NCBI GenBank assembly: GCA_013817305.1
Contig: JACDCY010000003.1
Location: 1-64,000, forward strand
Source: Gemmatimonadaceae bacterium
Lineage (GTDB): Bacteria; Gemmatimonadota; Gemmatimonadetes; Gemmatimonadales; Gemmatimonadaceae
Direction of reading: 5' to 3'
Length of the DNA: 64,000 nucleotides
The notes beneath the pieces are model-generated. The model made no database searches. It was not told the origin of the DNA and worked only from the letters and a program-made list of their open reading frames with translations. Shown here in pieces: positions 18,826 to 28,326 of this stretch. Every line of letters begins with the position of its first letter. The first letter of the stretch is position 1. Position numbers and translations under genes: made by a program.

Positions 18826-20855
18826 ACACCGAACCCGGCGGCGGAGAGCTCGCTGCCGACCTGAACCCCGCCCAGGCGGCCGCGGGCACGCACGGCGACG
18901 GCCCACTCCTGATCATCGCCGGCGCTGGCACCGGCAAGACCCGGACTCTCGTCTATCGCGTCGCCCATCTCATCGAGCGCGGGATTCGCCCAGAGCGGAT
19001 TCTGCTGCTGACCTTCACGCGCCGCGCTTCGCAGGAGATGCTGTCGCGCGCCGAGCGGCTTGCGGGCGGCAGCAGCAGAAGCGTGCACGGCGGAACGTTC
19101 CACGCTACGGGTCACCGTCTGCTCCGCCGGTTCGGCGAAGGCGCCGGGATCCCCAAGGATTTCAGCATCATGGACCAGGGAGACTCCGAGGACCTGATGC
19201 AGCTCTCCCGCGCGCAGCTCGGCTACGCCAAGGGCGCGAAGCGATTCCCGAAGAAGGAAACGCTGCAGTACGTGTACTCGCGGCACATAAACACCGGGTT
19301 CGAGGTGAAGGACATCATCCGCGATGAGTATCCGCAGTTCACGGATTACATCGACGATTTCCGGCGGATCTACGGAGACTACACGAAGCGGAAGCACGAG
19401 CGGAATCTCGTGGACTACGACGACCTGCTGCTATTCTGGGCCGGTCTGCTCGAGGAAGCGCCCGCGCTCGCCGACCGCATCACCGCGATGTACGACCACC
19501 TCTTGGTCGACGAGTACCAGGACACGAACGCGCTGCAGGCGCGAATCCTCCGCGGCATGTGCCGCACGCATTCCAACATCACGGTGGTGGGAGACGACGC
19601 CCAGAGCATCTACTCCTTCCGCGGCGCGAACTTCCGCAACATTCTCGATTTCCCCACCCAATTCCCGGGCACGACGATAGTGCCCCTGGAGCAGAACTAT
19701 CGCTCCACCCCGGAGATCCTCGACGTCACCAACGAGCTGATCTCGCGCGCGCAGGAGCGTTTCACGAAGCAGCTCTGGACCGAGCGCGCGGTAGGAGAGA
19801 AGCCGTGGCTCGTGGCGGCGCGCGACGAGCAGCAGCAGACGACGTTCGTAGTGGACCGGATTCTGGAGCTGCACGAGGAAGGCATGGCGCTGCGCGACAT
19901 GGCGGTCCTCTTTCGCGCGGGCTACATGTCGGCGGATCTCGAGATCGAGCTCACCAACAGGAAGATCCCCTTCGAGAAATGGGGCGGGATCAAGTTCCTC
20001 GAGACGGCTCACGTCAAGGACGTGCTCGCATTCCTGCGGATTCTTGAGAACCCGCGCGACGAGGTGAGCTGGTACCGGATACTCCAACTGCTCCCGGGCA
20101 TCGGCGAAGCCACTGCGCGTGCGGCCATCGACGCGATGGCGGCCCTGGCCTGGGAGTCGGGCGCCTTCGGCCGGTACACGCCCCCCGCGCGTGCCCGTGC
20201 GGCCCACACGGCGCTCGTGGCGCTGCTGGACAGGCTACGGACACACGAGAGCGTGGATGCCGGATCGGTGAGCGTTGAGATTGCGGGCGTGCGGTCCCTG
20301 TATGATGCGATCCTCAAGGAGCGGTACGATCGTGCGGAGCCGCGCTTGGCCGACCTCGACCAGCTGCAAGTCATCGCGGCCGGGTATCCCGACCGGGAAA
20401 CCTTCCTCTCGGCGTTGGCGCTCGAGCCCCCGCAGGCCACCCAGGACCTCGTGGGTGACCGCTCGCGCAGCGAGGACGACTACCTCGTGCTCAGCACAGC
20501 GCACTCCGCCAAGGGAAAGGAATGGGAGGCGGTATTCGTCATATGGGCCCTGGACGGGTGGTTCCCTTCCTCCCGCTCACTGTCCGACCCGGACCAGTTG
20601 GAGGAGGAGCGGCGCCTCCTGTACGTGGCGATGACGCGAGCGCGGGACCACCTCGCGGTGACGTACCCGCTGAACAGCTACGGCTCACGAATGGGCTCGG
20701 ATTACTTCGTAGCTCAGCTCTCACGGTTCATCGACGCGGGCGTGCGGGAGAAAATGGAGCGCGTTACCCTGGCTGCTCCGCCGGCCGAAAGCGTTCCGGC
20801 AGTGCAGCTACCGGCTGTGGACCTGCGTGCTCTGCTGCGGGGGAGATTCGGTTAG
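18780..20855 (+). CDS. UvrD/PcrA/Rep-like superfamily 1 DNA helicase
   Basis: ATP-dependent 3'-5' DNA helicase, 691 residues. Motifs in order: Q/NPAQ, Walker A GAGTGKTRT, Ia TFTRRASQEM, Ib HGGTFHATGHRLL, II VDEYQDTNALQ, III VGDDAQSIYSFRGA, IV LEQNYRS, V STAHSAKGKEWEAVF, VI LYVAMTRARDHL. It lacks UvrD's long C-terminal extension. The frame is open back to 18582, inside lipB; GTG 18780 is the only start giving the normal N-terminus, which makes a 46-bp overlap with lipB. Repair or replication restart are likely roles; which paralogue it is cannot be decided. Confidence 0.93.
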   Translation: MADTPRTYQPRARAVDTEPGGGELAADLNPAQAAAGTHGDGPLLIIAGAGTGKTRTLVYRVAHLIERGIRPERILLLTFTRRASQEMLSRAERLAGGSSRSVHGGTFHATGHRLLRRFGEGAGIPKDFSIMDQGDSEDLMQLSRAQLGYAKGAKRFPKKETLQYVYSRHINTGFEVKDIIRDEYPQFTDYIDDFRRIYGDYTKRKHERNLVDYDDLLLFWAGLLEEAPALADRITAMYDHLLVDEYQDTNALQARILRGMCRTHSNITVVGDDAQSIYSFRGANFRNILDFPTQFPGTTIVPLEQNYRSTPEILDVTNELISRAQERFTKQLWTERAVGEKPWLVAARDEQQQTTFVVDRILELHEEGMALRDMAVLFRAGYMSADLEIELTNRKIPFEKWGGIKFLETAHVKDVLAFLRILENPRDEVSWYRILQLLPGIGEATARAAIDAMAALAWESGAFGRYTPPARARAAHTALVALLDRLRTHESVDAGSVSVEIAGVRSLYDAILKERYDRAEPRLADLDQLQVIAAGYPDRETFLSALALEPPQATQDLVGDRSRSEDDYLVLSTAHSAKGKEWEAVFVIWALDGWFPSSRSLSDPDQLEEERRLLYVAMTRARDHLAVTYPLNSYGSRMGSDYFVAQLSRFIDAGVREKMERVTLAAPPAESVPAVQLPAVDLRALLRGRFG

Positions 20856-20874
20856 GTCAGGCCCGTAACGAAAA

Positions 20875-20905
20875 TCGGGGGACACCGATAACCGGCATCC
20901 CCCGA
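20875..20905 (-). terminator. Rho-independent terminator of the first SusC/SusD operon
   Basis: TCGGGGGA and TCCCCCGA form an 8-bp stem with a 15-nt loop. Read on the minus strand it is followed by four U residues, 36 bp past the SusD stop. It may also serve the convergent helicase gene. Confidence 0.7.
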
Positions 20906-20940
20906 CTTCCGATCTCAATTCTGAGCAGTAATACTGAGCC

Positions 20941-22434
20941 TTAATTCTGGTCCGTTTTGCAGGCGCTCCGTACGAACGACGGGTTGTTCTCCTCGTCGAA
21001 CGGAACCGGATAGTTGACGTCGGTTCCGAACGTGGCACCCCTGAAATGAGGGCCTGTCGGCCACACCGAGCTGGAAGCCAGTCCGTAGTTACGAACCAGC
21101 CGGCGCAGGTCTCCCTGCCTGTGACCCGTGTTGTACATCCAGAACGCGCGCTCACGGAAGATCATGTCGCGACGCCCGGCGGTCGTGCCCGGATCCGTGA
21201 GGGGGTCCAGCGTCGGAATGCCGATCACCGGGAACGTCTGCTTTGCCCGCGGATACAGAATCGTAAGACGAGCGGACGTGTTTGCACGCAGGTCGTTGAG
21301 CCTCGCCATCATCGTCACGAAATCCCCGGCCTGGAACGCGGCCTCGGCCTCGATCAGACGGGCTTCGACGCCCGACGCAACCGGAACATCAGCTTCGAAA
21401 TCCGGATAGTTGTTGTTCATCCAGCAGCGGACGGACGATGTGAAGCAGTTCGGGCGGTTCCTGTGCGGAATCCGCGGGTCCTCGGCGCCACGGAAGGGAA
21501 GTCCTTCCGCGCCGGGGGCTGTGGTAGGCGGCGCAGCCGTGCCGCTCGTGGGAGCATCCGGACGGCTGGTTCCCGTCGGACTATCCGCTCCTTCCAGGTT
21601 AGAGATGCCATAACGGCCGTTGGACTGCAACGAGAAGACAGGATTGTTCTCGTCTGACGTGTTGGGCGAGTGCTCGATGAAGAAGACGAACGTCGTCGGG
21701 ACCGCCGCCACGGCGGCCGCAGCTTCCGCGTACCGCCCAAGGTTCAGCAGCGCCCGGCCCTTGCCGACCGCCGCAAGCCGGTTCGCCGAGCTGCGGGCAA
21801 GAGCCTCGTTGAACCGTACCACGGCCGTATCGTTCATCTGATTCGTGCTGAGCGGAGCCCCGAACTCGATCAGACCGGGATCGAGCGGACCGGTATCGGG
21901 AATGCGGCTGAACGGCACCGCACCGCACCACCCCTCGCTGAACGTTACGTAAGTGTAGCCCTCGATCGTGCGGAGCTGCGCCTGCGTACCCGCGTCGGCG
22001 GTAGCCGTCGCCGGGGTGCTGAATTGCTCGACGACCGCGAACGCGCGGCGCGAGTTCAGCCGGGCCTGGTGCAGCCGGGTGTAGGCGGCGTCAGAAATGT
22101 TGCCCAGTACCGGAGGCTGCAGCCTCCGCTCGTCAGCCCCCTGGCGCGTGGTGAAAGTGTCGCCGTAGTACCACTCGTCCGTGATCACGGCCGACGCGGA
22201 CAGGAAGGCGTCGCCGCCGAATCCGCTGTAGCCACCGCCGAACTGGCGCAAGGCGCCATTGACCAGCGCCGGCACTGCCGCCAGACCGGTCAGGTCTTCC
22301 GGCCGCAAACGCTCCGGATCCGTCACGGCCACGATCTCGTCGGTGTTGCACGCGGCAAGAGGCAATGCCATCACCGCCACGATAGCCAACCTGGGAAGGG
22401 CCCGTAGGCCCCTCCCTCTATAGTAAAGATTCAT
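20941..22434 (-). CDS. SusD/RagB-family outer membrane nutrient-binding lipoprotein (locus 1)
   Basis: Surface lipoprotein that captures a nutrient over the SusC channel, 497 residues. Signal peptide with lipobox MALPLAAC and lipidated C29. The rest is SusD-like: TPR-type helices in the N-terminal half (for example AYTRLHQARLNSRRAFAVVEQF, ALLNLGRYAEAAAAVAAV) and, near the C-terminus, the family block DMIFRERAFWMYNTGHRQGDLRRLVRNY. The frame is open beyond ATG 22434, but that extension overlaps susC and lacks the lipobox context. It follows SusC by 17 bp. Substrate unknown; in Bacteroidota such pairs import glycans or peptides. Confidence 0.92.
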   Translation of the reverse strand: MNLYYRGRGLRALPRLAIVAVMALPLAACNTDEIVAVTDPERLRPEDLTGLAAVPALVNGALRQFGGGYSGFGGDAFLSASAVITDEWYYGDTFTTRQGADERRLQPPVLGNISDAAYTRLHQARLNSRRAFAVVEQFSTPATATADAGTQAQLRTIEGYTYVTFSEGWCGAVPFSRIPDTGPLDPGLIEFGAPLSTNQMNDTAVVRFNEALARSSANRLAAVGKGRALLNLGRYAEAAAAVAAVPTTFVFFIEHSPNTSDENNPVFSLQSNGRYGISNLEGADSPTGTSRPDAPTSGTAAPPTTAPGAEGLPFRGAEDPRIPHRNRPNCFTSSVRCWMNNNYPDFEADVPVASGVEARLIEAEAAFQAGDFVTMMARLNDLRANTSARLTILYPRAKQTFPVIGIPTLDPLTDPGTTAGRRDMIFRERAFWMYNTGHRQGDLRRLVRNYGLASSSVWPTGPHFRGATFGTDVNYPVPFDEENNPSFVRSACKTDQN

Positions 22435-22451
22435 TTTTATAATCTCTGATG

Positions 22452-25400
22452 TTAAAGTCTGAAGTCGAACCGGAGCGTGAACGTGCGCACGGGCGGCTGC
22501 GTATTGAACTCGCCCTGCGTGAAGTTCGTACCGCCGCCGGTCTCGTTGATCTCGGGGTCGAGGCCGGTGTAATCCGTCCAGGTCCCGAGGTTGCGTCCGG
22601 CGAACGACAGCGCCGCGCCTCTCAGCGCGCCGATACGGTTGGAGACAGCTTCCGGCACGCCTACGCGCAGCGAGAGCTCTCTCCACTTCACGAACGTGGC
22701 GTCCTCGATGTAGCCGAACGGGGTCGCGCCCATGAAGCGCGCGCCGATGAACGCAGCCTGACTCTCCAACGAAGCGTCGGGATTCGACAGGGCCCCGCAC
22801 TGGCCGTACACCGGATTCGCGTCCAGCGTCGTGCAGCGGAATCGCTCGGTGTAGTTCAACTGCTTATGCCCGGCACGGCGCTCGAACAACGTCGAGATCG
22901 TGACGTTGCGGACGAGCGTGAGCGCGAGGTTCAATCCCTGCGTATTCGTCGGAAGGCTCGGTCCGACGTACGCGATCGTCAGCGTGTCTATGCCACCCGT
23001 AGCGTTGCGTACGCGAAGGAACTTGGACGTATCCACAGTGACTTCCAAGCGCGACAGCTTGCCGTCGCCGTTCGCATCGTTGAACTTGATCGGAGCCGCG
23101 AAAAACGCGCCCGTCGGGAAGCCTTCCCGGTGAGCCTGGGCGCCGCGGTTGAACTGGATCGGGGCGATGCCCTCTCCCAGCTCGTCGATCCTGTTGCGAA
23201 GCGTCGTAGCCGTCAACCGGATATCGAAACCGACTCGCTCGGTGTTCAGCGCGTTGACGTTGAGGCCGAACTCCGTGCCCCAGTTCTTCACGCTTCCGAG
23301 GTTCTGGAAGACCGTGCCCGTTAGGCCCGACGAGGGCGCAAGGTTACGCGAAACAAGCGCGTCCTGGGACTCCCGGGTGAAGACAGTGACCTCCGTCGAG
23401 ATCCGGCCGTCGAAGAAGCCGGCGTCGAAGCCGCCCTCCAACTCCGTAGTGCGCTCGACCTTGAGCCCCTGGTTACCCGTGCTCGTCAGAACGAGCGCCG
23501 GGCTCTCCGCGCCGCCCAATTGGATCGCGCGCGAGCTGAAGAAGGTCTCGGCGTCGCCAAAACCGGGACGCTGCCCGGCCTGGCCCCAACCGGCTCTCAG
23601 CCTGAGCTCGCTGATCAAGCCGATACGCGGGAAGAACGATTCGCGCGATACCAGCCACGAAGCGTTGGCGGAAGGATAGTAAGCCAGGCCGGACACGTCC
23701 CGGACCAGGCCGCTGTTGTTGTCGGCGCGAACGCTCGCCGACAGGAAGAGGCGATCCGCGATGGCAAGCTCCTGCCGTCCGAATCCACCAACAGTCTTCA
23801 GATCCGAAAACGCTTCATCGACCGCGAACTCACGCGTCGTCGAGCCGCAGGAACCTGTACCCGCGGGAACGCCGACGCCGTAACAATCAACGTTCTCGAA
23901 CAGGGCCCGCTCGTACGCGCCACCGAGAGTGGTCGTGGTGATCAGCGACTGCATCGGCTGGAACTTCGCCGAAGCGGAGGCGTTCGAAGTCCACAGGTAG
24001 TTGTTGGACCTGGTCGCGCTCCGGTTGCCAGCCGTAAAGGACGACGCGATTGGCAGCACGTTCGGATCGAGCGACAGCCGGTCGAACCGGCCGAAGTAAT
24101 CGAGTCCGACGTTTCCGTTGACGCGCAGCCAGGACAGCGGGGTGTAGTTCCCGTTGGTCCCGACGACGAATCTGTCGAGCGTCTGGTCCGTCTTGTACTT
24201 CCGCTGGTCGGCCGTATTGAATCCGAAATACGACGCATTTCTGGCACCCGCAACGCCAACCGTGTCGGACTCCATCCCCGGGATGTACTGCGACGGTCCG
24301 AGGAAGGCGTTGATGAGCGGGGAGAAAATGCTGTTGTCATTCGATATCCGCTGGGTCTCGCTGCGGATGTACGTACCCGTGACGGCCCCGCTCAGCTTGC
24401 TCCCGAAGCGGGCGTTCAGGTTGGTCCGGAGGCTGGTGCGCTTCACGTCGTTGGGCCGAAGTACGCCCAGCTCCTTGTCGCGATCGCCGGAGACGAAGTA
24501 CGTCACCATGTCCGAGCCGCCGGACACGTTGATGCCGGTCTTGGCGCGTGAACCGGTCTGGTACGGCGTGGTCCGTGAATCTTCGAACTGGTCGAAGCTC
24601 TCCAGTACATCCTGTCTGCAAGTGCCCAAAGCACGGGTGTAGTTCGGGCAGATCGTGTAGGCCGTGAGCCCCCACCTCGTGATGTTCAGCAGGCCGTCCG
24701 TGAGATGCGTGGGCTGCGTCGGGTCGTTTGCCTGGAGCGCCGCGTAGTTGTGGGGGTACGGGCTCTCGTCTTTGAAGCTCGACCCTTCCACGTACATGCG
24801 CCACTGCGGCGCGCCCGCCTGGCCGCGCTTGGTGGTGATCAGAATGACACCGTTGCTGGCCACGCTGCCGTACAAGGCCGCAGCGGCCGGACCCTTCAGG
24901 ATGTCGATGTTCTCGATCTCCTCGGGGTTGATGTCGTTCAGGCGCGAGTAGTCCTGCCCGCCGAGGGAGTAGCCGCCCGAGGAGTTCGACGCGCGGACTC
25001 CATCAATGAAGATGAGCGGCTCGTTGGACAGCGACAGGCTGTTGGCTCCGCGAATCCGGATCCGCTGGCCGCCGCCGGAAGTACCGGTCGCGCTCTGGAG
25101 CTGCACTCCGGCCACGCGGCCCTGGAGCACGTCCGCCAGCTTCGTGATCGGTCCCTTCTGCAGCGTGCTGACGTTGATCTGTCCCACGTTGGTTCCGATC
25201 TCTACGCGGCGCTCCTGCGCGCCGGTGACGGCGCTCACCACGACTTCCTGCAGGGTCAGCGCCGACTCGGTCATGACGAAATTCACCGAAGCGGTCGCTC
25301 CTGCGCCTACCGCCACGCGCTCGGACATCGGCGCATAGCCGACGCGGCGGGCGCGAACTTCATACGTACCTGCGGGAACGCCGCGGATCGTAAACCGGCC

Positions 25401-25583
25401 TTCGCGGTCGGTCATCGAACCACGCTGCGTGCCTGCTACTTGCACCTGCACTTCGGGCAGCGGCCGCCCGCTCGCGCGGTCGGTGACTACGCCGGCGATC
25501 GTGCCATCGTCCTGGGCAGCGAGCCCGGCCGGCAGTAGCGCTACGGCGAACGCCGCCAATAGGACTCTCACTAGTCTGGTCAT
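22452..25583 (-). CDS. SusC/RagA-family TonB-linked outer membrane receptor (locus 1)
   Basis: Outer-membrane TonB-dependent channel, 1043 residues. Signal peptide ending GLAAQDD; carboxypeptidase-regulatory-like domain (about 25-105; GRPLPEVQVQVAGTQ...GTYEVRARRVGYAP); plug domain with EPLIFIDGVRAS and ending SNGVILITTKRG; then a 22-strand-type barrel ending FTLRFDFRL with a terminal aromatic/leucine strand. ATG 25583 has a strong ribosome-binding site (GGTGGAGAAGAG) and gives the signal peptide at residue 1; a longer frame upstream does not. Paired with SusD downstream. Asn/Ser-rich loops suggest surface exposure. Confidence 0.95.
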   Translation of the reverse strand: MTRLVRVLLAAFAVALLPAGLAAQDDGTIAGVVTDRASGRPLPEVQVQVAGTQRGSMTDREGRFTIRGVPAGTYEVRARRVGYAPMSERVAVGAGATASVNFVMTESALTLQEVVVSAVTGAQERRVEIGTNVGQINVSTLQKGPITKLADVLQGRVAGVQLQSATGTSGGGQRIRIRGANSLSLSNEPLIFIDGVRASNSSGGYSLGGQDYSRLNDINPEEIENIDILKGPAAAALYGSVASNGVILITTKRGQAGAPQWRMYVEGSSFKDESPYPHNYAALQANDPTQPTHLTDGLLNITRWGLTAYTICPNYTRALGTCRQDVLESFDQFEDSRTTPYQTGSRAKTGINVSGGSDMVTYFVSGDRDKELGVLRPNDVKRTSLRTNLNARFGSKLSGAVTGTYIRSETQRISNDNSIFSPLINAFLGPSQYIPGMESDTVGVAGARNASYFGFNTADQRKYKTDQTLDRFVVGTNGNYTPLSWLRVNGNVGLDYFGRFDRLSLDPNVLPIASSFTAGNRSATRSNNYLWTSNASASAKFQPMQSLITTTTLGGAYERALFENVDCYGVGVPAGTGSCGSTTREFAVDEAFSDLKTVGGFGRQELAIADRLFLSASVRADNNSGLVRDVSGLAYYPSANASWLVSRESFFPRIGLISELRLRAGWGQAGQRPGFGDAETFFSSRAIQLGGAESPALVLTSTGNQGLKVERTTELEGGFDAGFFDGRISTEVTVFTRESQDALVSRNLAPSSGLTGTVFQNLGSVKNWGTEFGLNVNALNTERVGFDIRLTATTLRNRIDELGEGIAPIQFNRGAQAHREGFPTGAFFAAPIKFNDANGDGKLSRLEVTVDTSKFLRVRNATGGIDTLTIAYVGPSLPTNTQGLNLALTLVRNVTISTLFERRAGHKQLNYTERFRCTTLDANPVYGQCGALSNPDASLESQAAFIGARFMGATPFGYIEDATFVKWRELSLRVGVPEAVSNRIGALRGAALSFAGRNLGTWTDYTGLDPEINETGGGTNFTQGEFNTQPPVRTFTLRFDFRL

Positions 25584-25852
25584 ACTCTTCTCCACCTCTC
25601 TGTCATACGTGACCGAAATGCCCAATGCGACGTGCAAAGCACACGTAAAAACGCGTGCCTCACTGTCGTTTGGGAGGGTACTACGAGTTTGCTGCGGGGA
25701 TCTCTGCTACTACTGCGGGACCTGCGAACAACAAAGACAATTTTTCCGTCAGGTCAGGGCCTCCTGCGGTTGGGGGATGATTTAAGGTACTGCCAGGCCA
25801 CAAGAACGTCTAGTCAATATTTTAAATTTTTGTTTACCTCTGGGCCGGACCC
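25584..25852 (-). other. AT-rich leader before susC locus 1
   Basis: 269 bp without a gene. The segment 25815-25841 is clearly AT-rich against the local background and probably contains the promoter of the minus-strand susC, but I could not place -35/-10 boxes with good spacing. No terminator-like hairpin is seen after the upstream plug-only gene. Confidence 0.3.
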
Positions 25853-26998
25853 TCATTTGAGGTCCGACAACACTTCCCGCCGGGGGCCGAAATCGACCCG
25901 CTGCCGCACGAACTGGCGTACAGGCCTCCCATCCTTCATCGCAGGGACGAAGACGGATTCTTGGATTGCCCTCGCGACCGCCGTGCCCAGGAGGCGGTGG
26001 CTCGTAGAGACGACCGTGAACGTCTCGGGCTCGACTTTCCCCGACGTGTCAACTACGAACTCGGCGGTCAGAGAGCCGCTGATCGTATTGGCGTGAAGCT
26101 CGGGCGGGTAGGCTGTTCGAAGTCGCTCCGGGCTAAGAAGCTCGGCGCGCTGGTCCACCTGGTCGGCGGTGTACACCGCCATCGAGCTCACGAGCCTCTC
26201 GAGATCAACGCTCGACCGCTTCGGCGCGCTCGGCCCTTCGGTATCCCGCCCGCGGGACCAAAGCATGATCGATCCGCAGGACGAACGGCGGTTCTGGGCG
26301 GTGTATTCAATCGGAGTGTTCGAGGCACCGAGATACAACTCCACACCGTGCAACGTGTGTAGCGGGAAAGCATCCAGATCTACGTCACCGATCGGCATCG
26401 CTACACCGTCGATCCAGACCAGCGGTGGGCAGTTGTTCCTGTTCCGCATCCGCACGACGCTTCCCCCGCTCATAACCGGCCAGCGTCTCACTCCGGGGCT
26501 GGCCGCGAGGAGCTGGCTCAGCGAGCGGGACTCGTCGACTTCGATGTCCGCACGTGTGATGAATTGACCGGTGCCCCTCTGCTCCAGTCGTTGATAATAG
26601 CCCGCAAGCCGGCCGGTGTACCGCATGCGCGTCCGCTGCACGGTGACCTGATCCAGCATGGCTGGGAGTATGGCGAGCACAATGCGCACGCGCTCCGGCG
26701 TAACCCCGCTGGCTATGTTCACGAATGCACTGGCGGGAGCGTAGCCAAGTCGTCTTGCCGCGATGTCCACGCCGCCCGGCTGCAAGCCGATGAACCGGAA
26801 CTCGCCGCGCTCGTCACTTCGGGTTTCGTGACCCGTGCCGGGGGTCGATACCAGCGCACCATATATGGGGAGGCCTTCCGAGTCCGTCACGACGCCGTTG
26901 ATCGCGGCGGTACCCTGCGCGCCTACCGATCCTGCGGCAAACAACGCCGTGGCGAGGAACGCAAACAATACCGGGTTGAAGCGCCCCCGCGAGGTCAT
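25853..26998 (-). CDS. Plug-only protein B: carboxypeptidase-regulatory domain, TonB-receptor-plug-like domain and TonB C-terminal domain
   Basis: Exported protein of 381 residues without a barrel. Signal peptide (FAFLATALFAAGSVGAQ), a carboxypeptidase-regulatory-like domain (about 30-110; GVVTDSEGLPIYGALV...GGVDIAARRLGYAP), a segment resembling a TonB-receptor plug (SLSQLLAASPGV, CPPLVWIDGVAM, SCGSIMLWSRG) and a C-terminal TonB_C domain (about 300-375; GSLTAEFVVDTSGKVEPETF...VFVPAMKDGRPV). The plug ends where a receptor would begin its barrel. Cysteines flank the IDG strand and the final IMLW strand. Tandem paralogue of protein A, whose stop it overlaps by 4 bp. Function unknown. Confidence 0.85.
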   Translation of the reverse strand: MTSRGRFNPVLFAFLATALFAAGSVGAQGTAAINGVVTDSEGLPIYGALVSTPGTGHETRSDERGEFRFIGLQPGGVDIAARRLGYAPASAFVNIASGVTPERVRIVLAILPAMLDQVTVQRTRMRYTGRLAGYYQRLEQRGTGQFITRADIEVDESRSLSQLLAASPGVRRWPVMSGGSVVRMRNRNNCPPLVWIDGVAMPIGDVDLDAFPLHTLHGVELYLGASNTPIEYTAQNRRSSCGSIMLWSRGRDTEGPSAPKRSSVDLERLVSSMAVYTADQVDQRAELLSPERLRTAYPPELHANTISGSLTAEFVVDTSGKVEPETFTVVSTSHRLLGTAVARAIQESVFVPAMKDGRPVRQFVRQRVDFGPRREVLSDLK

Positions 26999-28146
26999 TT
27001 GTTGCTCGCCCCGACCTGCGGCGGACCGAAGTCGAACTTCTGGCGCACGAACTGCCGCACGGGCTTGCCGTCCTTGAGCGCGGGAGTGAAGGTCGATTCT
27101 CCGATCGCCCTGGGGACGGCTGTCGCCAGGAGCCGATGCGTGGTAGAGACGACCGTAAACGTCCCAGGCTCGACCTTGCCTGTCGCGTCTACCACGAATT
27201 CCGCGGTTATGGAGCCGCTGATCTTGCTCGCATGCAGTTCGGGCGGGTAGGCGGCCTGCAGCTTCTCCCTGTTCTGCAGCTCGGCGCGCTGGTCCACCTG
27301 TTCGGCCGTGTATACCGACATCGAGCTTACGAGCCTCTCCAGATCGACGATCGAGCGCCTGGGCGTGGTCGGGCCCTCCGTATCGCGTCCGCGGGACCAG
27401 AGCATTATCGACCCGCAGGACGAGCGGTTGTTCTGGGCGGTGTGTTCAATCGGCGCGTTCGAGCCACCGAGATACAACTCCACACCGTGCAACGTGTTTA
27501 GCGGGAAAGCATCCAGATCTACCTCGCCCGCCGGCATCGGGACTCCATCTATCCAGACCAGTGGCCGGCACGCCCTGCCTCGCATGCGAACCGCGCCGCC
27601 GCCGCTGCGCAGCGCCACCCTGTTGATTCCCGGGCTGCGAGAGAGAAGCTGGCTCAGCGATCGGGACTCGTCCCTTTCGATGTCCGCTCGCGTGATGAAC
27701 TGGCCGCCGGATCTCTGATCGAGCCGCTGATAGTATCCGGCGAGCCTGCCAGTGTACGACATGCGCGTCCGCTGGACCGTGACCTGATCGAGCAGCGCGG
27801 GAAGGGCGGTGAGCACGATCCGCACGCGCTCCGGTGTGACGCCACTCGCGAGGTTCACGACCACACTCGTGGGGGCGAAACCGAGACGTCGCACCGCGAT
27901 GTCTACTCCGCCCGCCTGCAAGCCGACGAACCGAAATTCGCCGCGCTCGTCGCTCCGCGTCTCATGACCGGTGCCGGGGAGCGCTACGAGCGCACCGTAT
28001 ATGGGGAGACCTTCCGGATCGGTAATTACCCCGTTGATCGCAACGGTGCCCTGCGCGCCTGCGGACGCGACGACAAGGGAAATGGTCAATAAAGACGAAA
28101 ACAGTAGCGACCTACGGCCAAGCCGCGATCTCCCTGGCGCTGTCAT
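26995..28146 (-). CDS. Plug-only protein A: paralogue of protein B with TonB C-terminal domain
   Basis: Same order of domains as the next gene, 383 residues: signal peptide (SLLFSSLLTISLVVASAGAQ), carboxypeptidase-regulatory-like domain, plug-like domain (SLSQLLSRSPGI, CRPLVWIDGVPM, SCGSIMLWSRG) and TonB_C (GSITAEFVVDATGKVEPGTF). The two proteins align end to end without large gaps and are mostly identical by eye, so this is a tandem duplication. ATG 28146 has AAGGAGG at ideal spacing; a longer frame adds about 23 residues without support. The stop overlaps the ATG of protein B (ATGA). First gene of the A-B-SusC-SusD row. Confidence 0.85.
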   Translation of the reverse strand: MTAPGRSRLGRRSLLFSSLLTISLVVASAGAQGTVAINGVITDPEGLPIYGALVALPGTGHETRSDERGEFRFVGLQAGGVDIAVRRLGFAPTSVVVNLASGVTPERVRIVLTALPALLDQVTVQRTRMSYTGRLAGYYQRLDQRSGGQFITRADIERDESRSLSQLLSRSPGINRVALRSGGGAVRMRGRACRPLVWIDGVPMPAGEVDLDAFPLNTLHGVELYLGGSNAPIEHTAQNNRSSCGSIMLWSRGRDTEGPTTPRRSIVDLERLVSSMSVYTAEQVDQRAELQNREKLQAAYPPELHASKISGSITAEFVVDATGKVEPGTFTVVSTTHRLLATAVPRAIGESTFTPALKDGKPVRQFVRQKFDFGPPQVGASNK

Positions 28147-28326
28147 CCCAGCCTCCTTGGCCACCGCAAAAAAAACGAAGCGTCGCATACTGTGAGGCCC
28201 CGAAAAGGCCCCCAAACAAAAGATTTGTGTCCCCTATCCCGCAAGTTATGGCCGGCCCGCCGGGACGCAACAGCCGACCGCGCTGCTGCTCTATTGAGCC
28301 AAACGGTCGCCAGGCGGGGATGGAGC

